A stretch of DNA of 13,861 bases, from assembly GCA_028292065.1 (NCBI GenBank), contig JAQGNC010000385.1, positions 1 to 13,861 on the forward strand, read 5' to 3'. This stretch comes from Betaproteobacteria bacterium. Lineage in GTDB: Bacteria; Pseudomonadota; Gammaproteobacteria; Burkholderiales; SG8-41. Each line of letters opens with the position of its first letter. Position 1 is the stretch's first letter. A model generated the notes under the pieces. The model was given only the letters and a program-made list of their open reading frames with translations. It did not search any database and was not told where the DNA came from. A program made the position numbers and the translations under genes. Of this stretch, positions 6,763 to 13,055 are shown in pieces.

Positions 6763-7761
6763 TCACTGCTTCAACCCTGCCCCATTGATGATCGGCGTCC
6801 AGCGCGCGATCTCGTTCCTCAGAAAGCGCGTCGTCTTCTCGGGGCTCGAATCGGTCACCGGCTCGGCGCCGGCTTTCCTCAGGAAGTCCTGGAAGTCCGG
6901 GTCCGCCATCGCTTTCAGCGTCGCCTGGTGAAGCTGGTCGACGACCGACTTGGGCGTCGCGGCGGTGGTGAGTATGGCGTTGAAAGCGTAGACGACCATG
7001 TCGGGCATGCCCGCTTCGATCACGGTCGGCACGTCGGCCGCCGCGCTCAGGCGCTTCTCCGAGCAGATCGCGAGCATGCGGATGCGGCCTTCCTTGTGAT
7101 ACGCGATCGGCGCCGCGCTGATCGTCGGCGTGTACATCGGAATGTGTCCGGCGACGAGGTCCTGCAGGCCGGGACCCGCGCCCTTGTAAGGCACGTGGAC
7201 GATGTCGAGCCCGCCGCCGAGCTTCTTGAAGAGCTCGCCGGTGAGGTTGGTAATGCTGCCCGCGCCGGCGGAACCGTACGAGAGCTTTCCGGGATTCGCC
7301 TTGGCGAAAGCGACGAGCTGTTTCAGGTTTCGCGAGGGCAGCGACGGGTGAACCGCGACCGCGGTCGGCACCACGGTGATGACCGCGATCGGCGCAAAAT
7401 CCTTGAGCGCATCGTAGTTCAGGCCGCTCATCGTGATCGGGTTGATGACGTGCGTGGTCGTGTTCGCGATCACGAGCGAGTGACCGTCGGGTTTCGCTCG
7501 CGCCACCTCGGCGCTGCCGATCGCACCGCTCGCGCCGGCCTTGTTCTCGACGATCATGGTCTGCCCGAGCACCCGCGTCATCTCCTGCGCGTACCTGCGC
7601 CCGATGATGTCGTTCACGCCGCCGGGTGCGAACGGGACGACGAGGCGCAGCGGCCTGTCGGATAATTTCTGTGCGGCCGCAGCGAGCGGCATGAGCGCCG
7701 CGACCGCAAGCGCGCTCCACGCCGCTACGCTCACCCGGCGTGACGGTCCTGTTCGGTACAT
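6763..7761 (-). CDS. Tripartite tricarboxylate transporter substrate-binding protein (Bug/TctC family)
   Basis: This 332-residue periplasmic binding protein has a clear signal peptide: MYRTGPSRR, a hydrophobic stretch to residue 30, and likely cleavage after LAAAA before QKLSDRP. Family marks are RLVVPFAPGGVNDIIGRR, AKPDGHSL, LSYGSAGAGS, HVPYKGAGPG and VPTVIEAG. I place the start at ATG 7759-7761 because GAGGAG lies 9 bases upstream; a frame-extending codon at 7791 adds ten residues but has no ribosome site. It is the first gene of a minus-strand run with the monooxygenase and UbiD enzyme, so its ligand is plausibly their substrate (inference). No TctA or TctB membrane genes are in the window, as is usual for orphan Bug proteins. 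It differs clearly from the plus-strand family member at 1652, so it is not a recent duplicate. Confidence 0.92.
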   Translation of the reverse strand: MYRTGPSRRVSVAAWSALAVAALMPLAAAAQKLSDRPLRLVVPFAPGGVNDIIGRRYAQEMTRVLGQTMIVENKAGASGAIGSAEVARAKPDGHSLVIANTTTHVINPITMSGLNYDALKDFAPIAVITVVPTAVAVHPSLPSRNLKQLVAFAKANPGKLSYGSAGAGSITNLTGELFKKLGGGLDIVHVPYKGAGPGLQDLVAGHIPMYTPTISAAPIAYHKEGRIRMLAICSEKRLSAAADVPTVIEAGMPDMVVYAFNAILTTAATPKSVVDQLHQATLKAMADPDFQDFLRKAGAEPVTDSSPEKTTRFLRNEIARWTPIINGAGLKQ

Positions 7762-7780
7762 CGGTTTGATCTCCTCGCGT

Positions 7781-7808
7781 ATCGTAAGCACCGCGCAACG
7801 CGCCCCAA
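7781..7808 (-). promoter_or_regulatory. Possible sigma70 promoter of the catabolic run
   Basis: On the minus strand TTGGGG (complement of 7803-7808) and TACGAT (complement of 7781-7786) are separated by 16 bases, and the -10 ends 20 bases before the ATG. The -35 matches only loosely. A tandem GGCGTCA pair lies upstream at 7842-7855 and could be a regulator site. Confidence 0.3.
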
Positions 7809-7943
7809 CGTAAGCGGCGCTCCGGGCGACTTCTCGTGGTCGGCGTCAGGCGTCACGCGCTTTGTGCTGCGGCCGATGCTAGTGGATAGCCGGGCGAGCC
7901 GCAACCGCGCGAGTCGGCGCAGTCGAGCGCAGGCAGGAAGAAA

Positions 7944-8198
7944 TCAGTAGCGTGTCGGCAGCGGGGAGCGCGAGCGGGCGCGTCGTTCAACGCGAGTGGC
8001 GACGCTGGCTGTGCGCGCCGGCTCTTCGCGGTAACCGCTGCGGCGCGCGTCCTCGACGCAGTCGTCGCGACTCACGAACGCAACCGCGGAATAGCTCAGC
8101 ACGGTGCCGAACACGTCGATGCGCGCCCACTTCCACAGGTTCGCCACGTCCTGGTAGAAGAACCACCGTTCGATCATCGACGCACCGTTTCGCACCAC
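7944..8198 (-). CDS. Small conserved protein, paralogue A
   Basis: An 84-residue protein of unknown function. I do not recognise a named family with certainty. The first 55 residues carry a regular pattern: WFFYQ (12-16), WKW, a Gly-hydrophobic strand pair, then an F...DDCVEDAR..GY helix. The same pattern occurs in the protein at 8570, so the two look related, and it recalls small YegP/DUF1508-type domains (inference). The C-terminal 25 residues are Arg/Ser-rich and probably disordered. The start is taken as GTG 8196-8198, with GGAGAG 5 bases upstream; ATG 8175-8177 is the alternative and keeps the whole conserved part, but has no ribosome site. It is alone on its strand, 182 bp from the start of the catabolic run. 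Confidence 0.65.
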   Translation of the reverse strand: MVRNGASMIERWFFYQDVANLWKWARIDVFGTVLSYSAVAFVSRDDCVEDARRSGYREEPARTASVATRVERRARSRSPLPTRY

Positions 8199-8569
8199 GC
8201 ACGCTCTCCAGGCCGACTCGCGGGCATATACCTACGCAAGCGTCGTACCAAATGGTGCGATGGTTTCGCGGCTTGACCGGCATTCGCTGAAGACGCTGTT
8301 TCCGTTAAAAAAATCACGAACGCGGAGCGTGTGTGCACGCGGCGCAGGCGGCGGCCCGGCCGCGGTACAGTGCAATTTTGACGCACTTTTTTCCGGCCGG
8401 AGACGCGGTTTGTGGTTTTTACAGTGCGCGTCGCCGCAATCGCCGCGTCGCCGCAGCGACGTTTGTTGAACGCGAGGTGCTCTTTAGCGCGGTCACTTCA
8501 AGCAATCCCGCACGTGGCATGGGTCATGCGTAAGCGTTTGGCCCAACACAAGAACGATGAGGGGCGATC
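8199..8569. other. 371-bp gap between divergent small genes
   Basis: I find no convincing gene here. It holds an 8-bp direct repeat TACAGTGC (8366-8373 and 8420-8427), a 10-bp direct repeat GCGTCGCCGC (8428-8437 and 8445-8454), a GC palindrome GCGGCC-C-GGCCGC (8351-8363) and the hairpin with T-run at 8369-8392. Promoters for both flanking genes should lie here, but no good -35/-10 pair stands out. Confidence 0.5.
8369..8392 (+). terminator. Weak terminator-like hairpin with T-run
   Basis: AGTGC (8369-8373) pairs with GCACT (8383-8387) around a nine-base loop and runs into six Ts (8387-8392). The stem is short, and no plus-strand gene ends upstream, so its role is doubtful. Confidence 0.22.
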
Positions 8570-8821
8570 ATGGGAGAGTGGGAGTTTTATCGAATTCCCG
8601 GATGCGGCGCGGATGAGCCGCCCTTTCTCTGGACGTGGCAATGCCGCGCGCCCGACGGCCGCGTGATCGCGGCGCCCGAGACTTTCCGGTTTCTCCTCGA
8701 TTGCGTCGCGCATGCGCGGCTGAACGGCTATGGCGGCGGTCCGCTGCTGACGCGCCGCGAGCCGGGCCGCATCACACCGGCGAGAGTGCCGCTGCGCATA
8801 GTGTCCGCCCGCGCCGGCTGA
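8570..8821 (+). CDS. Small conserved protein, paralogue B
   Basis: An 83-residue protein of unknown function. Start ATG 8570-8572 has a GAGGGG site 5 bases upstream. It opens with GEWEFYR and continues LWTWQC, DGRVIAAPETF, then LLDCVAHARLNGY. Each block lines up with the protein encoded at 7944-8198 on the other strand: W.FY, W.W, G.V, F, DCV..AR..GY. The fold suggested is short beta strands followed by a helix. The tail after Gly55 is Arg/Pro-rich. It converges on the FAD oxidoreductase gene, with 31 bases between stops. No secretion signal or membrane helix is visible. Confidence 0.75.
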   Translation: MGEWEFYRIPGCGADEPPFLWTWQCRAPDGRVIAAPETFRFLLDCVAHARLNGYGGGPLLTRREPGRITPARVPLRIVSARAG

Positions 8822-8844
8822 TCGCAGCGAGCGCCGCGGCAGTT

Positions 8845-8861
8845 GCGGCCGTTCAGGCCGC
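8845..8861. terminator. Hairpin between convergent genes
   Basis: GCGGCC (8845-8850) and GGCCGC (8856-8861) form a 6-bp GC stem with loop GTTCA, spanning the stop codon of the minus-strand FAD gene and lying 23 bases beyond the plus-strand gene. No strong T-run follows, so it is at best a partial two-way terminator. Confidence 0.3.
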
Positions 8862-10058
8862 GGCTTCCCCTTTCTTGCCCGACCACGCTGCACCGAGCGT
8901 CAGCAGGCGCGGCACGTGCGACATCAGCGCCGCCGCGACGCCCGCCGCGTGCGGGCTCATCGTGACGCGACCTACGAGCCTCGACCAGCGAATGCGCCGC
9001 GAAAAATGGCGGCGATACGCTGTATCGTAATCACGGGCGATCGCCGCACGGCTCGCAACGGTCTGCGGCGCGCCGGCGCGCAGCAGGTGCTCGCTCAGCA
9101 GCCACGCCGACTGAATCCCGATCGTGATGCCTTCGGCGACACTCGGCTCCGCCTCTGACATCGCGTTGCCCACCGCGAGCGTGCCGTCCGACGGCGCGGC
9201 ACGCATCCCCGGACGCAGCGGGCCGGCTGCGAGCCACGGCTCGAGCTGCACCGCGCCGCGCAGCACCTCGCGCGCGCCGCGGCAGGTGTCGAGCACGCGA
9301 TTCCAGACTGCATCGCCCGCGCTCGTACCCGGGGAGGTGCGCCGGACCGCAGCGAGGGCGTCGCGGCGGATGCAGCACGACGCGCTCACGCGGCCGCCGT
9401 CGGTGTGCACGAAACCGCTGTAGCCGCCGGGGAACGCGAGCAGCGGCATCTGCGACGGCGGCAGAGCACCGCCCTCGAAGTGCGTCTTGAAAGCGAGGAG
9501 ATCGGATGCACGCTTCGCGCTGTCGACGCCCGGGACGCGCAGCCGCCCGGTATCTGCCGATCCGTGCGCACGGATCACGACGTGCGCGCGCAACTCTCGA
9601 ACCTCCTCCGTATCCCTGTTCTGCGCGCGACAGATCAGCGTGTCACCATCAACGCCTGTGCCCTGAACCGTCCACGGCTGCCACGCCGCGGCTCCGGCGC
9701 GGACAGCTTCGTCGAGTAGAGCGGCGTCGAAGTGGTCGCGGCCGAGCGCCCGGCCGTATCGCACGACACCGGCATAAGGCAGCAATCGCGCGGTCACCAT
9801 GCGCTGACCCGCATAAAAACCGACCTCACGAATCTCAGGGCCTGCCCGGGCGAGCACCGCGTCCGCGGCGCGCGCGCGCGCAAGCAGCGACAGCGCACTG
9901 GCCGAAACGAACTCGCCGCAGACTTTGGGCCGCGGGAAAGACGCTTTTTCGACGATCGCAACCGACCAGCCCGCACGCGCGAGCAGCAGCGCGGCGGTCG
10001 CTCCCGACGGGCCGGCGCCGATGATGATCGCGTCGTAGGTCGCGGGAAATTGATTCAC
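8853..10058 (-). CDS. FAD-dependent oxidoreductase of a type III PKS cluster (geranylgeranyl reductase-like)
   Basis: A 401-residue flavoprotein. The dinucleotide-binding motif is at the N-terminus (IIIGAGPSGATAALLLARAG, 11-30), followed by FPRPKVCGE (41-49), GRDHFDAAL (106-114), AHGSADTG (164-171) and the FAD-phosphate region LAVGNAMSEAEPSVAEGI (294-311). The last has GN where many relatives have GD; from memory GN is usual in the type III PKS-linked subgroup. I place the start at GTG 10056-10058: it overlaps the methyltransferase stop as GTGA, a standard coupling arrangement, and puts the FAD motif at the usual distance. A longer frame to 10148 exists but overlaps the methyltransferase by 94 bp. 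The likely role is oxidation or hydroxylation of the polyketide made by the neighbouring synthase, comparable in genetic position to SrsC of Streptomyces griseus (inference). Confidence 0.88.
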   Translation of the reverse strand: MNQFPATYDAIIIGAGPSGATAALLLARAGWSVAIVEKASFPRPKVCGEFVSASALSLLARARAADAVLARAGPEIREVGFYAGQRMVTARLLPYAGVVRYGRALGRDHFDAALLDEAVRAGAAAWQPWTVQGTGVDGDTLICRAQNRDTEEVRELRAHVVIRAHGSADTGRLRVPGVDSAKRASDLLAFKTHFEGGALPPSQMPLLAFPGGYSGFVHTDGGRVSASCCIRRDALAAVRRTSPGTSAGDAVWNRVLDTCRGAREVLRGAVQLEPWLAAGPLRPGMRAAPSDGTLAVGNAMSEAEPSVAEGITIGIQSAWLLSEHLLRAGAPQTVASRAAIARDYDTAYRRHFSRRIRWSRLVGRVTMSPHAAGVAAALMSHVPRLLTLGAAWSGKKGEAAA

Positions 10059-10801
10059 GACGCGCGCACGGCGGTTGCCATGAACAAGTGACTGAAGAAA
10101 CCGCCCTTGCGTTCCTCGAGGATCCATCCCGCACCGGAAGGCCAGCACGCCGACAGTTCGCGGCCGGCGAATCCCGCCCGCACCGACACGTGAGCATCGT
10201 GGCGCGTGACGTCGTTACAGCCGATCAGCCCGAGCAGTCGGCTGCCGGCGAGCGGGATTCTCGCGCGCCTGGGCTCGCACGCGACGAACACGTCAGTGCG
10301 GCGCGACGCGAGCGCGAGAAGCTCGGTGAGCTGCGGCGCTTCGAAATGGTGCAGGAAAAGATTCGCGACGATGGCGTCAAAGTGCGGGCCCTCGCGTCGC
10401 AGCCAATCGAAGACATCCGCGGCGTCGACCGTCGCGTCGAAGCCGCGCTCGGCGTATCGGCTGATCGTCGCGACGCTCACGACCGGCTGGCGATCGACGA
10501 ACACGAGCCGCGCGCCCGTCGCGCATCGCGGCAGCGCCCGCAGCAGCAGTGTGCCGTCGCCCGCGCCAAGCTCGGCGATGCGCAAGGGGAACAAACCCTT
10601 CCCCTTCAGGGGGAAGGCCGCGATGGGGGTGGGTGTCGCGTCGACACGAAGCGCGCGGCCGAGCGCACGCCGGATGATCGGCGCGTGCCCCATGATCCGA
10701 TTCATCAGCCGCAGGTCGCGGCGGCTGCGAACCGCGCGAGGGTCGGCGGCGGGAAGCTCGTCCAGCCATTCGGGATCGACGCGGCGCAGTAAAGAAGCCA
10801 C
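10055..10801 (-). CDS. Class I SAM-dependent methyltransferase carrying a repeat-encoded insert
   Basis: A 248-residue soluble methyltransferase with a Rossmann fold. Motif I is AELGAGDG (76-83), the acidic end of strand 2 is FVDRQP (101-106), and the motif IV region is FDAIVANLFLHHF (141-153). The conserved N-terminal part PEWLDELPAADPRAVRSRRDL precedes it. Residues 56-72 (TPTPIAAFPLKGKGLFP) are encoded by the end of an R1 repeat inserted in frame just before motif I, where relatives would run almost directly into the SAM-binding loop. The frame stays open, so the gene may still function. The start is uncertain: GTG 10799-10801 fits the expected N-terminus, while GTG 10907-10909 adds 36 residues; neither has a clear ribosome site. 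It sits between the PKS and FAD genes and probably O- or C-methylates the polyketide or its acid. Confidence 0.82.
   Translation of the reverse strand: MASLLRRVDPEWLDELPAADPRAVRSRRDLRLMNRIMGHAPIIRRALGRALRVDATPTPIAAFPLKGKGLFPLRIAELGAGDGTLLLRALPRCATGARLVFVDRQPVVSVATISRYAERGFDATVDAADVFDWLRREGPHFDAIVANLFLHHFEAPQLTELLALASRRTDVFVACEPRRARIPLAGSRLLGLIGCNDVTRHDAHVSVRAGFAGRELSACWPSGAGWILEERKGGFFSHLFMATAVRAS
10587..10637. repeat. Palindromic element R1, end fragment e inside the methyltransferase gene
   Basis: The approximately 51-bp fragment carries the hairpin CCTTCCCC (10597-10604) with GGGGAAGG (10610-10617) and ends in GATGGGGGTGGGTGT. It matches the right-hand end of the complete copy at 5383-5494. 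It adds 17 codons without breaking the frame. Confidence 0.85.
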
Positions 10802-10948
10802 GCTACCGCGCAACCCGAGAAGCAGGAAACGAAGGGACGCAACGGAAAGAACAGGGACGCAAAGTGGAACTGACAGATGCGTCGCTGTGCGCGACCCGTC
10901 GTGCGGCACGTCCGAAGATACTCGGTAGGCGAGCGCGGCCGAGGCTGC

Positions 10949-12013
10949 TCAAGCGATTCCAACTTCCAGCAGCGCCCCATGGCAACTGAAGCCTGCGCCG
11001 AAAGACGACATCCACCACCAGCCCGGCTGCGCCGCGCCTCGCAGCGCCGCTTCGAGGACGAAGTACACGCACGCGCTGCTGACGTTGCCGTATTCGCGCA
11101 GGACTTCGCTGCTCCAGCGCACCGAATCGGCGTCGAGGTCGATTTCGCGCTGAAGGGCTTCGAGCACTTTCTTCCCACCCGAGTGCCAGATCCACGTGCT
11201 GATGTTCTCGCGCGTGAGCGATTCGCGCGTAAGCACCTTGTCGAGCACCTCGGCGGCGCTGCGGGCGGCGCGATCGGGGACTTCAGGCGCGAGGATATTG
11301 CGCAGCATGCCGTTGCGCTGCTCGAAGCGCAGCACGTCGCGATGCGCCGGATCGGTCGACGACTCGGCAGCCTGCCAGCGCACGCGTCGTCCATTGCCCG
11401 AAGGTTCACGCCCGAGGACCGCCGCGCCCGCACCGTCGCCGAAAAGGCACGCGCTCACGAGCACGCCCGGGTCGTCGTCGATGTAAAAAGCCGCGCTGCA
11501 GACCTCGACGCAGATCGACAGCACGCGATCGCAGCGCCGCGCGGCGAGGAGTGCTTCGGACGTGCGGAAGTTCGGCAGCGCGGCGCCGCACCCCTGCCCC
11601 ACGAGGTCGAGCGCGACCACGTCGTGCGCGAGGCCGAGACTTTCGATGACATAGCTGCTCAGACCCGGGCACAGATAACCGGTGCACGTGCTGACGATCA
11701 CCGCGTCGATCTCGGCCGCGCTGACGCCGGCGTCGGTGAGCGCGCGCTGCGCCGCCTCGTGCGCGAGCCGCGGCGCGTGTCTGGCAAAGCGGCGATGCAG
11801 AACGTCGGGGTCCGCGGCGAAGACTTCGGTCAGCGTGTCGAGCGCGAGCGCCCGCGTGTCGATGCCGTTATTGCCGAGCAGGAGGCGCTGCAGCAGGCCG
11901 CGGCTGCGCCGCTCGAGCGCTTCGAATTGAGGCGAGATCCGCAGCGCATCGTAACACTGCGCCTGGGTATAAACAGTTGCGGGTGCCGCGGTACCGACGC
12001 CGAGAAAATACAT
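10949..12013 (-). CDS. Type III polyketide synthase (chalcone/stilbene synthase superfamily)
   Basis: A 354-residue homodimer-type ketosynthase that condenses an acyl-CoA starter with malonyl-CoA to give pyrones, resorcinols or phloroglucinols. The catalytic triad is visible: Cys142 in GQGCGAALPN, His277 in WIWHSGGKKVLEAL and Asn310 in YGNVSSACVYFVLE. Other family marks are STCTGYLCPGLSS (108-120), the FGDGAGAAVL loop (191-200) and the C-terminal SFGAGFSCHGALLEV. ATG 12011-12013 starts the protein directly at the first beta strand; GTG 12041-12043 would add ten residues, and neither has a good ribosome site. The methyltransferase and FAD genes follow on the same strand, the layout seen in phenolic-lipid clusters such as srsABC of Streptomyces griseus, although SrsB is a membrane methyltransferase and this one is soluble. 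The product is unknown. Confidence 0.93.
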   Translation of the reverse strand: MYFLGVGTAAPATVYTQAQCYDALRISPQFEALERRSRGLLQRLLLGNNGIDTRALALDTLTEVFAADPDVLHRRFARHAPRLAHEAAQRALTDAGVSAAEIDAVIVSTCTGYLCPGLSSYVIESLGLAHDVVALDLVGQGCGAALPNFRTSEALLAARRCDRVLSICVEVCSAAFYIDDDPGVLVSACLFGDGAGAAVLGREPSGNGRRVRWQAAESSTDPAHRDVLRFEQRNGMLRNILAPEVPDRAARSAAEVLDKVLTRESLTRENISTWIWHSGGKKVLEALQREIDLDADSVRWSSEVLREYGNVSSACVYFVLEAALRGAAQPGWWWMSSFGAGFSCHGALLEVGIA

Positions 12014-12104
12014 CACTGAAGCGTAGCACGAGCCGTGCCCCACGCTGACGGTTCAGAAGCAAACGCGAATCTGATCATCAGCGCCGCGTCAGCTGTTCAG
12101 AGTC

Positions 12105-12191
12105 AAACCCACCCCCACCCTAACCCTCCCCCTGATGGGGAGGGGACTACAGGCGCAACGCGCCTGCAAACTCTCCTTCCCCCTTCAGGGG
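12105..12191. repeat. Palindromic element R1, truncated copy f
   Basis: The left end AAACCCACCCCCACCCTAAC starts at 12105. The central hairpin CAGGCGC-AAC-GCGCCTG is at 12150-12166, the same stem as copy c with a changed loop base, and half of the right arm follows (CTTCCCCCTTCAGGGGGG). The right terminal repeat is missing; R2-type sequence starts soon after. It lies in the 306-bp gap between the PKS start and the DUF1080 stop, which contains only repeats and whatever promoter the PKS uses. Confidence 0.88.
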
Positions 12192-12215
12192 GGTTCAAAG
12201 GAAGGGAGGTTCAAG

Positions 12216-12316
12216 GAGGGAAACCTTGGTTTCCCTCTTTGGCGTGATTGGCGAGCCGAGCGTAGCGAGGGAAACCTTGGTTTCCCTCCTTGGCGTGATT
12301 GGCGAGCGAGCGTAGC
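12216..12316. repeat. Tandem 51/50-bp pair of repeat R2
   Basis: Two near-identical units run 12216-12266 and 12267-12316. Each begins with a 10-bp-stem hairpin, GAGGGAAACC, TT, GGTTTCCCTC, followed by TTGGCGTGATTGGCGAGC and GAGCGTAGC. They differ by one substitution (T/C) and one missing C. The pair ends 3 bases before the DUF1080 stop codon on the minus strand, so its RNA would form two strong hairpins directly after that gene. Confidence 0.93.
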
Positions 12317-12319
12317 GAG

Positions 12320-12925
12320 CTACAGCTCCCTGACCGCCAGCTTGCGCACCTTGATCGGCCCCCCGTTGTACTGGATGCCGATCCTTCCCTCCGGGAACCT
12401 GCCGTCGCGCGTGCTGACGGTGACGACGCCGTTCAGCTTGACGGTGATCTCGTCGCCCTTCGCGTAGATCTCGAAGGTGTTCCAGCGGCCGCCGGCTTTG
12501 TATATGGGATTCACCGCGGCGACATTGACGAGGCTTCCGGTGCTGTAAGCGGGATTGGGATTCTTGTCCCAGATCTGCACCTCGTACGCGCCTGTGGACG
12601 TGCTGACGTCGTTCGGATTCATGATGCGGATGTAAATGCCGCTGTTGGTGTCGTCCGACGCCCAGAATTCGGTGTAGAGCTCGAAGTCCTTGAACGACTT
12701 CTTCGAGACCAGGACGCTGCTGCCCTTGCCCGTGCTCTTGTCGGCCTGGATCGCGCCATCGGCGGCACTCCAGTTGGCGGCGCTGCCGGTCGGGTTCCAG
12801 TTCTCCATGCCCGCGTTGCCGTCTATCAGCGTGACCCAGCCCCGGCTCGACGAGTGATGTGCGCAGCCGAAGCCGAGCAACGCGATGAGCAGCAGCCCCG
12901 CTGCGCCTGCGAATCTTGGTTTCAT
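12320..12925 (-). CDS. DUF1080 (3-keto-disaccharide hydrolase-like) lipoprotein
   Basis: A 201-residue exported protein with one DUF1080 domain, a concanavalin-like beta-sandwich associated with sugar derivatives; members of the wider family are annotated as 3-keto-disaccharide hydrolases. The N-terminus MKPRF plus a hydrophobic run ends at LLGFGC, giving a probable lipidated Cys21, although the lipobox is not ideal. Domain marks are WVTLIDGNAGMENWNP, a DGAIQADK segment, SKKSFKDFELYTEFW, the NSGIYIR strand, YEVQIWDKNP, GRWNTFEIYAKGDEITVKLNG and the closing EGRIGIQYNGGPIKVRKL. Start ATG 12923-12925 has a strong GGAGGAG site 6 bases upstream. It seems to stand alone: the next upstream minus-strand frame is the 46-residue candidate 130 bp away. 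The substrate and role are unknown. Confidence 0.9.
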   Translation of the reverse strand: MKPRFAGAAGLLLIALLGFGCAHHSSSRGWVTLIDGNAGMENWNPTGSAANWSAADGAIQADKSTGKGSSVLVSKKSFKDFELYTEFWASDDTNSGIYIRIMNPNDVSTSTGAYEVQIWDKNPNPAYSTGSLVNVAAVNPIYKAGGRWNTFEIYAKGDEITVKLNGVVTVSTRDGRFPEGRIGIQYNGGPIKVRKLAVREL

Positions 12926-13035
12926 TGTGGTCTCCTCCCTGTCGTTTATGAGCCGGCAGAGGATGCGGCATCGCCCGCGCAGCCGTCAAGACGACGGCAT
13001 GGCGGACCCTGCCATCACACCGCTACGCTTTGTCC

Positions 13036-13053
13036 GGCGGCGCCGCTGCCGCC
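13036..13053 (-). terminator. GC hairpin after the small membrane protein frame
   Basis: GGCGGC (13036-13041) and GCCGCC (13048-13053) form a 6-bp stem with loop GCCGCT. It starts 2 bases beyond the stop codon of the 46-residue frame on the minus strand. There is no T-run. Confidence 0.25.
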
Positions 13054-13055
13054 GA

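Noticed and set aside
6640..7665. Plus-strand open frame (341 codons)
   Set aside because: It is antisense to the second TctC-type gene, which has a signal peptide, ribosome site and family motifs.
1652..7761. The two TctC-type genes as a recent duplication
   Set aside because: Their sequences differ widely in signal peptide, loops and ligand region; they are ordinary members of a large family.
7842..7855. Tandem GGCGTCA as a regulator site
   Set aside because: Two 7-bp units could easily arise by chance in this composition, and no regulator gene is nearby, so it is noted only with the promoter.
10059..10148. Longer N-terminus of the FAD oxidoreductase
   Set aside because: It would overlap the methyltransferase by 94 bp, whereas GTG 10058 gives the usual GTGA coupling and normal family length.
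10877..12019. Long plus-strand open frame (380 codons)
   Set aside because: It is antisense to the type III PKS, whose catalytic triad and family motifs are complete on the minus strand.
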